Positions 12,339-24,425 of a stretch of 59,346 bases of DNA are shown piece after piece. Both the position numbers and the translations under genes were made by a program. Numbering within the stretch: position 1 is the first letter of the stretch; each line of letters begins with the position of its first letter. The notes beneath the pieces were generated by a model, which was not told the DNA's origin, made no database searches, and saw only the letters and a list, made by a program, of their open reading frames with translations. The stretch comes from Conidiobolus incongruus B7586 (lineage: Eukaryota; Entomophthoromycota; Entomophthoromycetes; Entomophthorales; Conidiobolaceae): contig JNEM01011400.1 of the NCBI GenBank assembly GCA_000697335.1, forward strand, positions 1 to 59,346, read 5' to 3'.

Positions 12339-13188
12339 ATGTCAGCTGCCAGTAAATCAATTAACCCTGCTTTGAAAAGGTTAATGACCGAATATAAGGG
12401 TATATTGATACTGTTTCATTGTCAAATATTATATTTATTTTTTATTTTTTTATAGAATTAACCTTGAATGCTCCAGAAGGTATTACAGCAGGTAAATAAC
12501 TATAGTATATTATATTCAATTTAATATATATATTTACAAACTTAATAGGCCCTATATCAGAAGACAATTTTTTTGAATGGGAAGCTTTAATTTCGTAAAT
12601 ATTTAAAAAAAAATATATTCAATTTATAATATTAAACATTTTTAATTAGTGGACCTGAAGATACCCCTTTCGAAGGTGGTGTATTCTCGGCGATTTTAAC
12701 TTTTCCTAAAGATTATCCCATGAGTCCTCCAGAGATGAAATTCACTTGTGAAATGTTCCATCCTAATAGTAAGTCAAGCTGATTTAAATTTAATCATAAA
12801 CTAATTTTTATACCTTTAGTCTATCCTAACGGTGTGGTTTGTATTTCTATCCTTCATCCTCCTGGTGATGATCCCAATATGTATGAAAGTAGCTCTGAAA
12901 GATGGAGTCCAGTCCAATCTATTGAAAAAATTTTGCTATCAGTTGTAAGCATGTTAGCCGGTAAATAATTTAAAAATATACAGTATCATTGAATATGCTA
13001 AAGGGTTAATAACTTAGAACCAAATGATGAATCAGGTGCCAATATTGATGCTTGTGTAAGTGAAATATATTGATAATCCATTGATTTTCCTATATTTACA
13101 TGTATTATAGAAGGTTTGGAGAGAAGACAGAGAGAAATATAATGAAATTGTACGTAGAAATACTTTGAAAACTTTAGGATTGGAATAA
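12339..13188 (+). CDS. UBC7: E2 ubiquitin-conjugating enzyme, UBE2G2/Ubc7 type
   Basis: Model: join(12339..12399, 12456..12491, 12549..12594, 12650..12768, 12820..12960, 13018..13055, 13111..13188), 172 aa, six introns, all in frame. The UBC fold is complete: [13 protein letters not shown] at the N-terminus, [34 protein letters not shown] with the active-site Cys95, then the acidic-loop insertion [15 protein letters not shown] that marks the Cdc34/UBE2G group. Without a long C-terminal tail it fits UBE2G2/Ubc7, the ER-associated degradation E2. It lies beside SEC61 gamma, whose channel is linked to the same pathway; this may be coincidence. Confidence 0.93.
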
Positions 13189-13396
13189 AATCAATTGATG
13201 TTATAATTTTTTATACTATTTTTATCAGTCATTTAATTTGAATTATTAATTGAATATTATTTCATACTCAAGGATCTATGAATTGTGTGCTCAGTTAGAT
13301 AACATATTTGAGATTTGATTAACATAATTTATTAAGAAACATACGCAAAATAGACAAGTTAAAATATTGAATCTAATATTGCACATACATAATAAT

Positions 13397-14073
13397 TTAT
13401 TGGCTATTCAATAAACTCATATAAATATTCCAAAATATACCAATGAAACCACAGAATGGAATTTGTAAAACTAAAGGTACAAAGAAAAAGTTGAAAAATT
13501 GAACAAAAGGCCAGACCTTATAGTTAGCAATGAGTGCAGGCCAAAAATTCTAAAAGTCAAAGTTAATCAAATGATTGGATAAATGATATTATTATTTACC
13601 TGCGTTAATTTGGATTGAATCTCTATCCAGCTAGACCCTTCCAAGTATCCCATTCCAATGAAAAAGAATCCAACTGAAAAAGGAGAGTAAATAATTTGAT
13701 CCATGATTACACGCTTGGTAACTACTTGGAAGACGTCTACAGTAGAGGGTTCAACAACTTTTTCCGTCTTTTCACCGGTCTTCACCACTTCAGGTTCAGG
13801 CATAGGGAATAAATAGTTTAATAGCGAAACCCACTTAAAACCAATTGGTGTCATGAAAATACCGTAAAAAATAAATCTTAATAATCTGGCATAATCCAGC
13901 TGAAAGGAGGCTTTAGTACTGGAAGTACCTACCAAGGAAGTGAGTAAATCAGTGTTTTGTGCAATGAGATCAGCAACACCGGAAAGGATTGCACTCATGA
14001 AACACAATCTGGGAAGAGGGTTAGAATTATCAACCTTTGTTTCAGACTTTAGTTGTTTCTTTTCTGATGCCAT
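13397..14073 (-). CDS. Mpv17/PMP22-family membrane protein
   Basis: Model: complement(join(13397..13549, 13600..14073)), 208 aa, one intron. Four predicted membrane segments and the family end block are present: NFWPALIANYKVWPFVQFFN then FFFVPLV, matching the W-P-x-x-Q-x-x-N-F-x-x-V-P signature. Family members (Mpv17, Sym1, PXMP2) are inner mitochondrial or peroxisomal membrane channels or stress proteins; I cannot assign the organelle. A charged loop of about 30 residues (PEPEVVKTGEKTEKVVEP) sits between membrane segments 2 and 3. The start at 14073 (MASEKK) is preferred; an in-frame ATG five codons upstream (MHFYN) is the alternative. Stop is TAA. Convergent with UBC7, about 210 bp apart. 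Confidence 0.9.
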
Positions 14074-14088
14074 ATTATAAAAGTGCAA

Positions 14089-16178
14089 TAATATTCAACA
14101 ATTAATAAATTGGATTAAAAATCAACAGAAATGATAATTAATGGTATTTTTATACTAGTTTCGGTCGAGTGATTTTATGGGTGAATTCCAGTATTTGATT
14201 TAATACTTTGTTCAATTGAGAGAATGACCTTAAAATCTACCAATTTGTTTGTAATATTTTATTATGTGTTATGAAATCTATATCTATCTACATTGGAACA
14301 GTATTCAGAATGAGGTGATCAATTCCATTTCTATTTTGGTAACACGTGTTTAGATTTAATTTAATAATTAATTCAACGCATTTCTTAGCCATATTTATGT
14401 GAAATATTAATTAGTGATGTAAATCTAAAATCAAATTATATAAGTATCCTTAGATATTATATATAATAACAAGTTAATTTCAATACCCTACATATTTATG
14501 ATAGCATATAATGGAGTTTGAATTATAACATACTTCTTGAGGTCAAAATATAAATAATACATTCTTGAACAAATCGAAGTAAACATTATATATCCAAGAA
14601 ATAATAATTCATCCTATGATCCAAAAACCGCAATAATATTCTGTGTTTAGAATGTAATTATACAAATAATAGATAATTTAAGATAGAAGATAATACTAAC
14701 TTCAGTTTATAATCTTCTGAATGAATGTTGGAAATAATATACATAATTAAACTCATTTATTACGGATAGATAATGAAAATGAATGATATTGAAAAATATT
14801 AAGGGACACAATCGATATAAATATTAAATAATCCAGTATAAATAATGTCAATTAAGGTGATGCATATTCAATCATTTCAATATTGAAGTTGGTGTATTAT
14901 TATATCCTTTATTATAAATTATAATATATAATTTATTTTTATTAATTTCACAAATAATTTTTATGATTAGGAATATTGGCAGTTGTGATAATGATAAAAA
15001 AATCAGCGCATAAATATGTGGTTCAAAACTTATAAGATTATGAATCATTATGATCATTATATTAAGTCATTTTTCAAGATACAACTAATTTGATTAGAAC
15101 TATAATAGAAGATATTTTTAATATTAGTTGGGTGTTTGAATGGAATTATATATTACAGTTGAAAATATATCAATAAAATGTAATGTTTTTGGAAATTTTA
15201 TTTAATTATAACATAAAATATATTCTTGAAACCATAAATATGCTAAGCATATAATAACACATTATAAAATATAGTAAGTAATATAACAAAATATTCTATA
15301 TGTAATAATATGATTGAAAAATAAAAAAGATATGACAGTTTGTAAAATTTACTGCATTATTTCATCAATTTAATTATATATGGATATTCTTTTGTGATTA
15401 ATGACTACAATATTATATAGTTGATACCTTATTAATGATTTACTTATTAAAGAACTTTCAGATATTGCATTTGCCAAATTGATAGCTGTTATAAGTATTA
15501 TTGTTGAATATTTAGAATTGAATCACTCAAATTTTTTTGTTCAATATTACATTGCATTTAATATTAATATATTAGATTTTGTTTGATATTTAACAGGATA
15601 GTAAAAGTCTTGTTTAATGATTTCAAGGATATAATTGGCTAGTATATAGTCTAATGAATATAAATATAATAACGAACAATAGACTGATATAAATAAAATT
15701 ATTCGTGACTGCTGTCATTATTTTGATCTTTTTAAGCAAATAATAAATATTTCAATTATTATAAGTGATGAGAGTTCATTCTAAGAATGTTATTTCTAGT
15801 TAAAATTCATCATTACATGAAATTAATGAAATCATTTAAGTTACTACCAAGTATTAAATAAAATATTTTGAATATAAAAGTATAAAATAATAAGTAATAC
15901 AATACCTTATGATATATGAATCGATATTAATTGAACTTTGATAAAACATCGAATTTATAATTTGATTGGTTCAATTCATATTAACTCCTTAATCCAAATT
16001 TCAAACTCAAATTTAACTAATATTTAAACCAATTAAAAGCACTAATCAGTTAAACATTTCTTTCATACTCCAATTATTTTAAACATCATTTAGACAAACA
16101 CAATCCTTGTTGCTTTAATTATTATTCAATTGTCCCAAATCTAAGTCAATATTTAAAGCTATTTAACTATAATCGACT
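14089..16178. other. AT-rich intergenic spacer
   Basis: 2.1 kb upstream of both the Mpv17-like gene (-) and the ELYS-domain gene (+). An isolated CACGTG E-box lies at about 14344-14349, 270 bp upstream of the Mpv17-like start. Otherwise only AT-rich sequence and chance frames. Confidence 0.5.
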
Positions 16179-18726
16179 ATGGCAATAACAAAACATCTTT
16201 CAGATCACCACTTTCAAAACCAAAATTTATTCAATGCAACCATAAAATATATTGATGAACAATTTTTCTATATTTATGATCCATTCCAAATAAGTATATA
16301 TTTTAAACATGAACTCTTATCAATCATATCAAATACACAGTTATCTCCATCTAACACCAACTATCAGGTATATTGAATAATATATTAAACATACATAGTT
16401 AATATTTATATTTTATAGATTCATTCGATCACACATAACTACATTTTTAATCAATTAAGCTTGATAATTAATGCTGTTCATAAAATTGATAATTCTTGTA
16501 AAATATTCATTTATGACATACTTCGATACAAAATCTTTTGTGCTTTGACTCAAAAATCACAAATTGACAAAATAATTACATCTCAATTATTATTTAATGC
16601 TCAGGTAATATATAACCTATTATATTGTCAGATATATATTAACTTAATTTTATCCACAGAATTCGAATTATTATCAATATATATTTTTCATAAAATCTAA
16701 TAACAAAAATCGATTATATTATAACAAATTATACAAGTATAATCGTAAACCATACTTTCAAATTGAAGAAGTAAATTATAAATAAATTATTATAAATTAA
16801 TATAGGCTTATTCATATCAAATATTATATAGGATGAGTGTTCATTTATTGCACATGAGAATGAAAAAGTAAATTACTAAAATCCTATAATATACAATTTG
16901 CTAATAACCTCTTAGATAACTTGCATCAACTCTTTTGGACCCGAGGACTCTGATTTTACTTATATTATTATTGGATTAAAAAATGGAGCTTGTCAGTTAT
17001 ACCAAATAAAGGACGATCTCCACACCCTAATCAATATAAATCTTCCTAGTGATTTACCAACAAGTAATGCTACAACACATTGCTTTAGTATATTGAATCT
17101 AATCTTTGAATAGATATGATAACTTCTATTGATACTTTTGAAGCTAATTCAAATACATTTATTGTATTGAGCTATGATAACAATTTTGAAGAAAATCAGT
17201 AATATTAATAATACTATTATATTTTTTTTGAATCTAATATAGTTGTTATTAGAATTGAAGTTACTCCTACTTATTATTTCTTTCAATTCGATTATGAAAA
17301 TCAATCTTTATCAGGACTGGGTAGTATCGATCCAAAGCTACATTATTCAGAAGGAAAGCTATTAAACTGCATCATCATACAAGGTATTTGTTTTATTACA
17401 TGATAATAATTTAGGTATTCATCTGTTTCTATAGATACTAATCAGAACATTTTCTTTATCAATGGGTTTCAATGGAAACAGAATGATGAATTTTGTTGGA
17501 CCAAATTAATAGTTAGTGAATTTAAAAACTCTGCGTTAAATCTTATATTCTGTAAGGAGATCGAGTCGGATGGTCATTTCCATCCCCAATGTCTCTCACC
17601 TTCATTTGAGATTCCTCTAAATTGTTGTTTAATCTCTTCCAACCGCATTGAATCCAATTTCGATTTGATGAATACATTTCAAAACTTTAAATTACAAATA
17701 CCAAAACCAATATCACACCAGAAGATCATAGAGGTAATATATCAATACACATACATGATAATACTATTAACATTTCACTCCAGTTTTTTGAGCATTTAAA
17801 AGAGTCCGAAATATCGTCTATATATTCTCCACAGATAGTGAATACAATACAATCTAAACGACTAGCATGCAATGCCTTCTTCATGGATGAAATGATGAAA
17901 AGTGCTGGATTAAATCTTCAATCCTGCTATCCTCCTACATCTTTGTCCGCATTAATTCAATTAATTCAGAATATCCTAAATTCGGCAGCTGAAACTCAAC
18001 TAACATTGGGAATTATATATTATATAATGCTAGACTGTGCTCAACATATACCATCTCAAAAATATCTTGAAACCGTTCCATTATCCCAACGCTTCCAGAT
18101 ATCAATTAAAGGTTATTGGTTATTAGATCATGACAATTATGAGGTACATATTTTTTCATATATAAGCTATCTGAATCTAATATCTCATACAATAGGCCTC
18201 TTTCAGACATCTTATTTCAAGTATACAAGAACCTGATTGGATGAATCTAGTACTAAATAACTTTGTCCAAGCCCAAGAGTATGAACTTGGTCTCAAACTG
18301 TACAAATACCTCCAGCCTAAAGTTGACGACCTGGAAGGATTAAAGACCATTGTCCAACTTTTTATCCCTTCTGATTTCCCTCAAGCATACGCTGAAATCA
18401 GGGCAAGGAAGTTGACTACAGCTCAAATGCATGAAATTTTAACTTATCTGATTAATTTTGCTGTTCAGGGGAGTTGGATATCCGAATCATTTATCAATAT
18501 TTCTTTTGAAAACCGAGATTTGAAATTTGTGTTGCATCATTTAAAGACGAAAGATGAAATTGAATTTAAAATCCTCTACCTCCTTATCCTTTTAAAACAT
18601 TTTAATTTCAAGCAATTTTTAAATTATTTTGAAGAATTTAGTAATCTGATTGAATCAGATACTCCTCGTCACTACAAAAAATTGAAAGCAATTGCTGAAA
18701 AATTAAAATTGTCCATCGTTAATTAA
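16179..18726 (+). CDS. ELYS-domain nucleoporin / nuclear pore assembly protein
   Basis: Model: join(16179..16367, 16419..16604, 16660..16770, 16832..16867, 16916..17063, 17114..17198, 17253..17383, 17435..17733, 17784..18143, 18196..18726), 691 aa, nine GT-AG introns keeping frame; exon 4 is only 36 nt. The C-terminal half resembles the ELYS-like helical domain: IIYYIMLDCAQH, then FQISIKGYWLLDHDNYE running into ASFRHLISSIQEPDWMN, and a chain of helices (QAQEYELGLKLYKYLQP, FPQAYAEIRAR). In ELYS/Ely5 the block F-x-x-x-K-G-x-W-x-L-D-x-x-x-Y-E-x-A is typical. The N-terminal 350 residues are rich in beta-type hydrophobics and may form a propeller, which I cannot prove. Expected role: outer-ring nucleoporin linked to the Nup107-160/Nup37 complex. 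For the intron after exon 3 a nearer acceptor (16805) would give a stop in exon 5, so 16831 was chosen. Exon 7's acceptor was chosen the same way. Confidence 0.75.
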
Positions 18727-20166
18727 TAAATTGTTTTTATTATTTATTCAAATGTCATTCTATATTTAATTTCCAGAATATAACACATTCTTCTTTATAT
18801 AATATTATTAGTTTAATTTCTAATTATATTTGATTATATTTCAATTTAAAACATTGAAAAATGAAAATCCAATTCAATTTCCAAAAATGATATTGAATTA
18901 ATATTTTATTTTAATGTTGTTTTAGTAATATATATTGATAAATCATATTTGTCAAATGAATTTATTATTACTTTTGAATTCTATTTTATACATATATATT
19001 TTTCTATGATATCAATAAATAATTTTTTGAAATTTTGAATATATTTCTTTAGTGTGATGGTTACTTATATGTATTTTTCATTTATTATACTTATTTCAAA
19101 CTTAATATCAAAACTAAAATTAACCAATATTTGAAAATATTAAACTATATATAAATTCATATTCAAATAATTTTTAATAAACTTAATACCAAAAATTATT
19201 TAAATAGCATTTTGTTTCAATGCTAAGGATTGATGACGTCATTTGGGTTCTCTATTAAATTCTTTTTGAATTAATTAATATTACCCGAAATTTATTCCAT
19301 CTTATTGAATATTGGTTGATTTTAATGTGATATGATCAATTGTCAGAAAAGCGTATCAGCTAATAGCATTTAATGATATTGGAAGAGAAATAACACATAA
19401 ATTTCCGTTAACTTTTTTTAATACATTTTAATTAAAATAAATGAATCTATCTTTCTTGATGTGTAATTATGAATTGACTCAGTGCTATAGTCAGTAATAT
19501 TCCTAGATATTGTGTTTTAGACCGATTTTTGATTCATCAATATAAACTAATTTATATATTACTTTGACAAAATATAATACAAAACTGAATTAATATATTT
19601 TTAGTTTTTACAAAAATACAGTATATTGTAAGAACTATAGTACATTAAGCAGTTTGATACCCCTCCCTAGTTCAAAAATAAATCAATTTTCATTTTATTT
19701 TATCCTATTATCTTGAATCATTAAATCTGTAAATTATATTTGTTTTCATAATTCAAATATTGACTGCAACGTCAATATATATACTGTAATAAAAATTTTA
19801 TTTTTATTTAGTAAAGCTATGATTCATCAACTAATTTTGATAAATATTATATTATAATTGAAATACAAATACAAGAATTGCCGAATCACGTTATATCATG
19901 GAATAGAATCTGACTTCAATACCTTGATAATGTTAAGCAAAAAAATATTTAGAATAACTTGTAAGATTACCCGAATATTTAACCATTTAGTCAAATAATA
20001 AAGAACTTATAGTTCTGATTAATCCCATAATTGATATTAATATTCGCAAACATCATTTGGAATTCCACATGTCACAATAAATTGATAATACATCAAGATA
20101 AGAAATTGATCTTATCAAAACACTTTTCAAATCAATCACATCCATAAAATCAGTCCAATTAATAAC
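18727..20166. other. AT-rich spacer with a CRE-like palindrome
   Basis: 1.4 kb between the ELYS-domain gene and CYB5. It holds a perfect ATF/CREB-type palindrome, ATGACGTCAT, at 19233-19242, about 0.9 kb upstream of CYB5, and a C-rich run CCCCTCCC near 19660-19667. Both are unusual in such AT-rich sequence; whether they act on CYB5 is unknown. Confidence 0.5.
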
Positions 20167-20556
20167 ATGTCTGAAGTCTATACCTTAGATCAAATTGCCG
20201 ACAAGAAGACCTCCTCCAACCTTTGGATGGCTATTCATGGTAAAGTTTATAACATTACCGACTTTTTAGACCAACATCCTGGTGGTGAAGAAATCCTTTT
20301 AGAATGTGGTGGTGAAGATGCCACTGAAGCTTTTGAAGATATTGGTCATTCTGATTCTGCTCGCGAAACTTTAGAAAAATACCTTGTTGGTACTTTAGAT
20401 ACCTCCTCTGTTGAAAAGGCTAAGGAAGAGAAAAAGGCTGCTGCTGCCGCTACCACCAAATCTGAACCTACCGAATCTTCTATCGGAGCTCCTATTGTTG
20501 CCTTCGTAGTTGCTGCTGTAGGCTTCTTCGTTTATAAGAAATTCTTCACTGTCTAA
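20167..20556 (+). CDS. CYB5: Cytochrome b5, ER tail-anchored
   Basis: 129 aa, single exon, stop TAA. A complete heme-binding domain occupies residues 3-78, with axial ligands H37 in DFLDQHPGGEE and H61 in FEDIGHSDSAR. A Lys/Glu/Ala-rich linker (KAKEEKKAAAAATTK) leads to one C-terminal hydrophobic helix (about 106-125, GAPIVAFVVAAVGFFVYK), and the short basic tail (KKFFTV) fits ER tail-anchoring. It passes electrons to fatty-acid desaturases, sterol enzymes and P450s. The coding GC is high for the window, consistent with strong expression. Confidence 0.96.
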   Translation: MSEVYTLDQIADKKTSSNLWMAIHGKVYNITDFLDQHPGGEEILLECGGEDATEAFEDIGHSDSARETLEKYLVGTLDTSSVEKAKEEKKAAAAATTKSEPTESSIGAPIVAFVVAAVGFFVYKKFFTV

Positions 20557-21152
20557 TTTTCAAAGTAGAATTGTCATCCTTTTCATCAAATTATACATAT
20601 TTTTAATACATAATTATTTTATAGTATTTATCTTTATATTGTTTTATATATTCATAACTATTCAACTTATATTGAGTTTAATGTCATATTATTTTATGAT
20701 TATTTCTATATATTATATTCTCCTAAACTATAATATGTCATTTTATACCATTAAAAATATAAATCTAATATATCTCTACTTATCCTCTATTAAATCAAAT
20801 ATTTTAATTTCAAAGATGTAATTTACTCTGATTCAATAATGGAAAATTCCATATTCGGGTCACCCTTTGAATATATTGATTTGATATCATTGATTTGGTA
20901 AAATAGATATATATATATATATGATTCAGAATAAATTATTAAGTATTATATTTAAAATAATCAATATTATAAGATATATTTTATTCAATATGATACATCT
21001 ATCATATATTCTTTTTTAGCTATTGTTGATTGTATCCAATATTGAATTCATCAATATGAAACCCATAATTGTGTTACATTTAAAATATTTATTTATAAAA
21101 TCAAACTAGGACAATTCAGTACCTTTAATAAATTCAATAATTAGTTTATAAT
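20557..21152. other. AT-rich spacer between CYB5 and the centrin gene
   Basis: 600 bp, AT-rich, with an (AT)n tract at about 20907-20921. The 60-codon frame at 20639-20821 is Ile/Tyr/Leu-rich in the manner of random AT-rich DNA and is not called. Confidence 0.5.
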
Positions 21153-21834
21153 ATGTCGCATTTAAACTCAAAAAATCATTCCATCAAAAGAAGTTTAGTA
21201 TCGATGACTAGTGACAATAGTCCTAGTTCAATGAATCAATTCAAGTATAATTCATTAAATACTCCTAATAAGCAAACTCTGACTTCCTATCAATTAATTG
21301 AAGTTGAACAAGCTTTTGAAACATTTGACTTGAATAATAGAGGCTATTTAGATCCTTATCAGTTTAAAGTAAATTATCATGTTATTTATTTGTATTCATT
21401 TATTAATTGCTTGATAGGTTGCAGTAAGAGCTTTGGGTTTTGCACCGAGTAAAGAGGAATTAAAATCTATTACTAATAATCCCAAGTATTTTGATACAAA
21501 GCTCAAAGGAATTAATTTTGAAAACTTTAAAATATTAAGTAAATACCAAAATTTATAAATTGAGTAATATTTTCAATAATAATATATAATGATTATAGTG
21601 AGTAAAATGTATTCCAAGTCAACCCCATCGTATAATGTCCAAGAAGCTTTCAAATTATTCACTATGAATAACAGAGCTATTATTACTTTTGACGATTTAA
21701 AGAGAGTAGCTCAAGAAATAGGAGAAGATGTACCAGATGAAGAGTTGAGAGAAATGATTGAAGAGTTTAGTTTTACGGAACCAAATGGCGTTACATTAGA
21801 AGAATTTGAGCATATTATGAAATATGAGATTTAA
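21153..21834 (+). CDS. Divergent centrin / Cdc31-like EF-hand protein
   Basis: Model: join(21153..21368, 21418..21538, 21599..21834), 190 aa, two introns. A basic Ser-rich N-terminus is followed by the centrin-type core: EVEQAFETFDLNNRGYLDPY, VAVRALGFAPSKEELKSI, VQEAFKLFTMNNRAIITFDD, VAQEIGEDVPDEELREMI. Centrins build the spindle pole body or basal body and also act at the nuclear pore. All four EF-hand loops look weakened. Loop 1 (DLNNRGYLDPYQ) keeps the first Asp and Gly but has Gln at position 12. Loop 3 (TMNNRAIITFDD) lacks the first Asp and the Gly. Loop 4 (FTEPNGVTLEEF) is also unlike the consensus. It is probably a centrin paralogue with poor or no Ca2+ binding. Confidence 0.85.
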
Positions 21835-22359
21835 TATAATTTTGACATAATTATACATCTTTTTAATACATGGAAATTTAGTGTGGTAGCTAATGGGGAT
21901 CTTGTATGTTTCGAAATTAACATCGCAAAATAACTTTCAAGTGAAGTATTCGATATATTCCAAAATTTGTTTATTCTAGTTATTTTCCAAACTGTTGCTG
22001 TTACCATATATTATACTACATAATTTAATCAAATATATATTTTGACTAATAAATATTGAAGTATTCTAATTTTTAGTGTATTTGTAAGATTTGAATAAAG
22101 TCGAAAATGTAAATTTTAAAGATTTTTTTTACTTGATATAGATTTTAAATATATCCAAATAGAATTTTGTTTTATATATTTATATAACTAATGCATTTTC
22201 GGTTGGCTTAAGATTAAATAAAATTTTAACGCATCCCCATTCATTAGGAAGCAGATGCTAATATTAAAAAATAACTCAATAAGCTAAATTTACAGACTAT
22301 AAATTTTATTCATATAAAATAAAAATTATTTAATTTTTGAGACCATTTTGAGATGGTTT
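21835..22359. other. Spacer between convergent centrin and pyroglutamyl peptidase genes
   Basis: 525 bp of AT-rich sequence holding the 3' ends of two convergent genes. No additional gene or folded element was seen. Confidence 0.5.
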
Positions 22360-23109
22360 CTAATCAAACTTAGGTAAATAGGCAATGGCATCGGTAATAA
22401 TATTACAAAGCTGATCAAGATTGTAGGGCGTGGGAGGAATAGGAATGTGGATAAATAAAACTTTTCTTGGATGTCCTAAACTGGTGGAATGTAATCGCGA
22501 TTCTCTCAATGATGTAAAGTAAGTATAGTCGCAAACATAACGACCTGGATCTTGACTCTTTTTTACCAAGTCCCATCCCTTTTCATTCAAATGTTGCACA
22601 ATTTCTTCCACATTGAACAAAGTATCAATAGTCCAATCCACTTCGTTAGCTTTATCTGGATCACAGTATCTAGGGTTGCATGTATTTGAAGGGGGAATAT
22701 AAGAAGCATTGTCAGGCTTGGTATAACCTGAGTAATGTGCCTTCTCTTCTATAGCAACACGATCAGGAAGCCCTTGGCCAATATGGATGACATAGTCATA
22801 TTGTTGAGCAGAATGAAGAACGGGGATTTGAAGGTCAACTTGCTGATATTCTACAGGCAATTCTACAGCCTCAATGGAAATTTCAATGGGCTTTTTATTT
22901 GGAATATTACACGTTAAAACTTGACCATTCAAAGTTTTAGCAACTTCCCAAGAAGGGTTAAAATCAGGTCTAGGATTTCCAAAAGGCTATTATCATTGTA
23001 TAATGAATAAACGATATGCTAATTTGATCTATTTATTAAATACCTCAAATCCTGTGATTAATGCTTTGCGCTTATTTTTGAAAATTGGAAGCGGACTTAG
23101 ATTACTCAT
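22360..23109 (-). CDS. Pyroglutamyl-peptidase I (peptidase family C15)
   Basis: Model: complement(join(22360..22986, 23044..23109)), 230 aa, one intron, stop TAG. It removes N-terminal pyroglutamate from peptides in the cytosol. The catalytic triad is visible: Glu103 in AIEEKAHYSGY (human TLEKCGHNKGY), Cys174 in DPGRYVCDYTYFTSL (human DAGRYLCDFTYYTSL), and His202 in VLFIHIP. The N-terminal ALITGFEPFGNPRPDFNPSW is the family's start block. Compared with bacterial members it has a longer middle region with extra cysteines (SNTCNPRYCD), as in the animal enzyme. A functional enzyme is expected. Confidence 0.93.
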
Positions 23110-24115
23110 GATATTATTTATCATTCAATCATCTGACTTTAATTTGATTTATAATCTATATAAATTTAGTCATTAAATAATGGGATTGATCTGTGATATA
23201 AATTCTGAATATATATTCTATTTATAGTCTCTAATATATAAAGATATATGAATAGAATAATCTAATAAATTTATAATAATTATTTAAGTTTAACTTTAAT
23301 CACTAAAATAACAATTAACCAATATTAGTAATCGTAGTTTAAATTTCATAATAATTAAAGTCAATTAAATTTAATATAATTTAATGATAAGTGAAGTATG
23401 GAAAATTTATATTATTTAATAAAATTAGTAACTAATAGTATATTTAAAAAATATGTTTGGAAATCAATTGAATCTATTCTTTTAGTATTATACAGAATCT
23501 TAATATGAGACAATGGATAAATAATAATCAGATTTTTTAATAATACTTTTCTTTGGAGAAATTCATTTTTTTTCACTTTTGTAAGTGTTTTTATCAAAAT
23601 TGACTTCATAATTCTTTATTCAAGTCAAAATGGTGAATTATGAATTTATTGGAATATTTTGGATTGGTCAAATTTTCAAGAAAAAATATATAATAATTCA
23701 TAATTTAAAGTATTAATAATTGAGCTTTAATTTGAAATGTTGGTCAAAAAACAAATATAGAATATTATAAAATGAACAAGATAATTAATTATAAATTGAA
23801 TAGATTAGTATACGAGCTATGTTATCTGAAAAGTGTTAATATCTGTAAAGCATTTATGAAATACCACTTCTCTCAAAATATTACAGTTTAAATATGCAAT
23901 TCAAATGATCATATTAAAAAATATATTCTACGAGAATATAGATATAATAATGAAATTATTGTTTAAAAAGAATTTTCTCACAAAATATAAAAAAAATAAT
24001 TCAAATATTTACTATTTCATTGAAAATTATATTTAAGAATCCCATAAAGATAGAATTCAATTAAATTAGATATATAATAAGTTCAAATTTTTATTATTTT
24101 ATTCCTTACAACTAA
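23110..24115. other. AT-rich spacer upstream of the RNA-gene cluster
   Basis: 1 kb of AT-rich DNA between the pyroglutamyl peptidase start and the GC-richer island at 24116. Chance frames only. Confidence 0.5.
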
Positions 24116-24293
24116 ACCAGTGCTGAAGAATGGGAAATAGTATTCATGACTGGTTGGTCCTTGCGGTGAGATGTGCGTGTTTGCCACATCGCGTGGCTGG
24201 TGTGCATGTTTCATCGTTCTGGGTCAGCTTCTGACCGAATGCACCTATCCCTCACCACCCTTTATGGTGCTTTTGATAACCTTCTGAGCTGGT
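24116..24293 (+). ncRNA. Candidate structured RNA gene, type unknown
   Basis: A GC-rich island with very low GC on both sides and no long frame. It can fold compactly on the plus strand: outer pair ACCAGT (24116-24121) with GCTGGT (24288-24293); GGTGAG (about 24165) with CTCACC (about 24251); hairpin GATGTG/CACATC enclosing CGTGTTTGC; stem GGTGTGCAT/ATGCACC; and inner hairpin GGTCAG-CTT-CTGACC. A CTGA at 24284-24287 beside the outer stem resembles a D box, but the matching C box position (GTGCTGA) breaks a key base of the kink-turn, so it is not a clear C/D snoRNA. I do not recognise U1-U6, U3, SRP, RNase P or MRP. It directly precedes two convincing snoRNAs. Confidence 0.45.
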
Positions 24294-24425
24294 ACTCAAA
24301 TTCTATAATTTTAAAATTCTTTTCTCAAAGCTTCAATAAACCATTGTTTAATTGTTTGTTGTGATCCTTTTTTACCACTTTTTTTATTTTCTTTCTGATA
24401 AATGGTACTTAGGTGGATGATGGAT

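Noticed and set aside
24173-24364. A 63-codon frame (MRVCHIAWLVCMFHRSGS and onward) in the GC-rich island.
   Set aside because: The island is better explained by nested RNA stems; the frame resembles no protein and includes palindromic segments.
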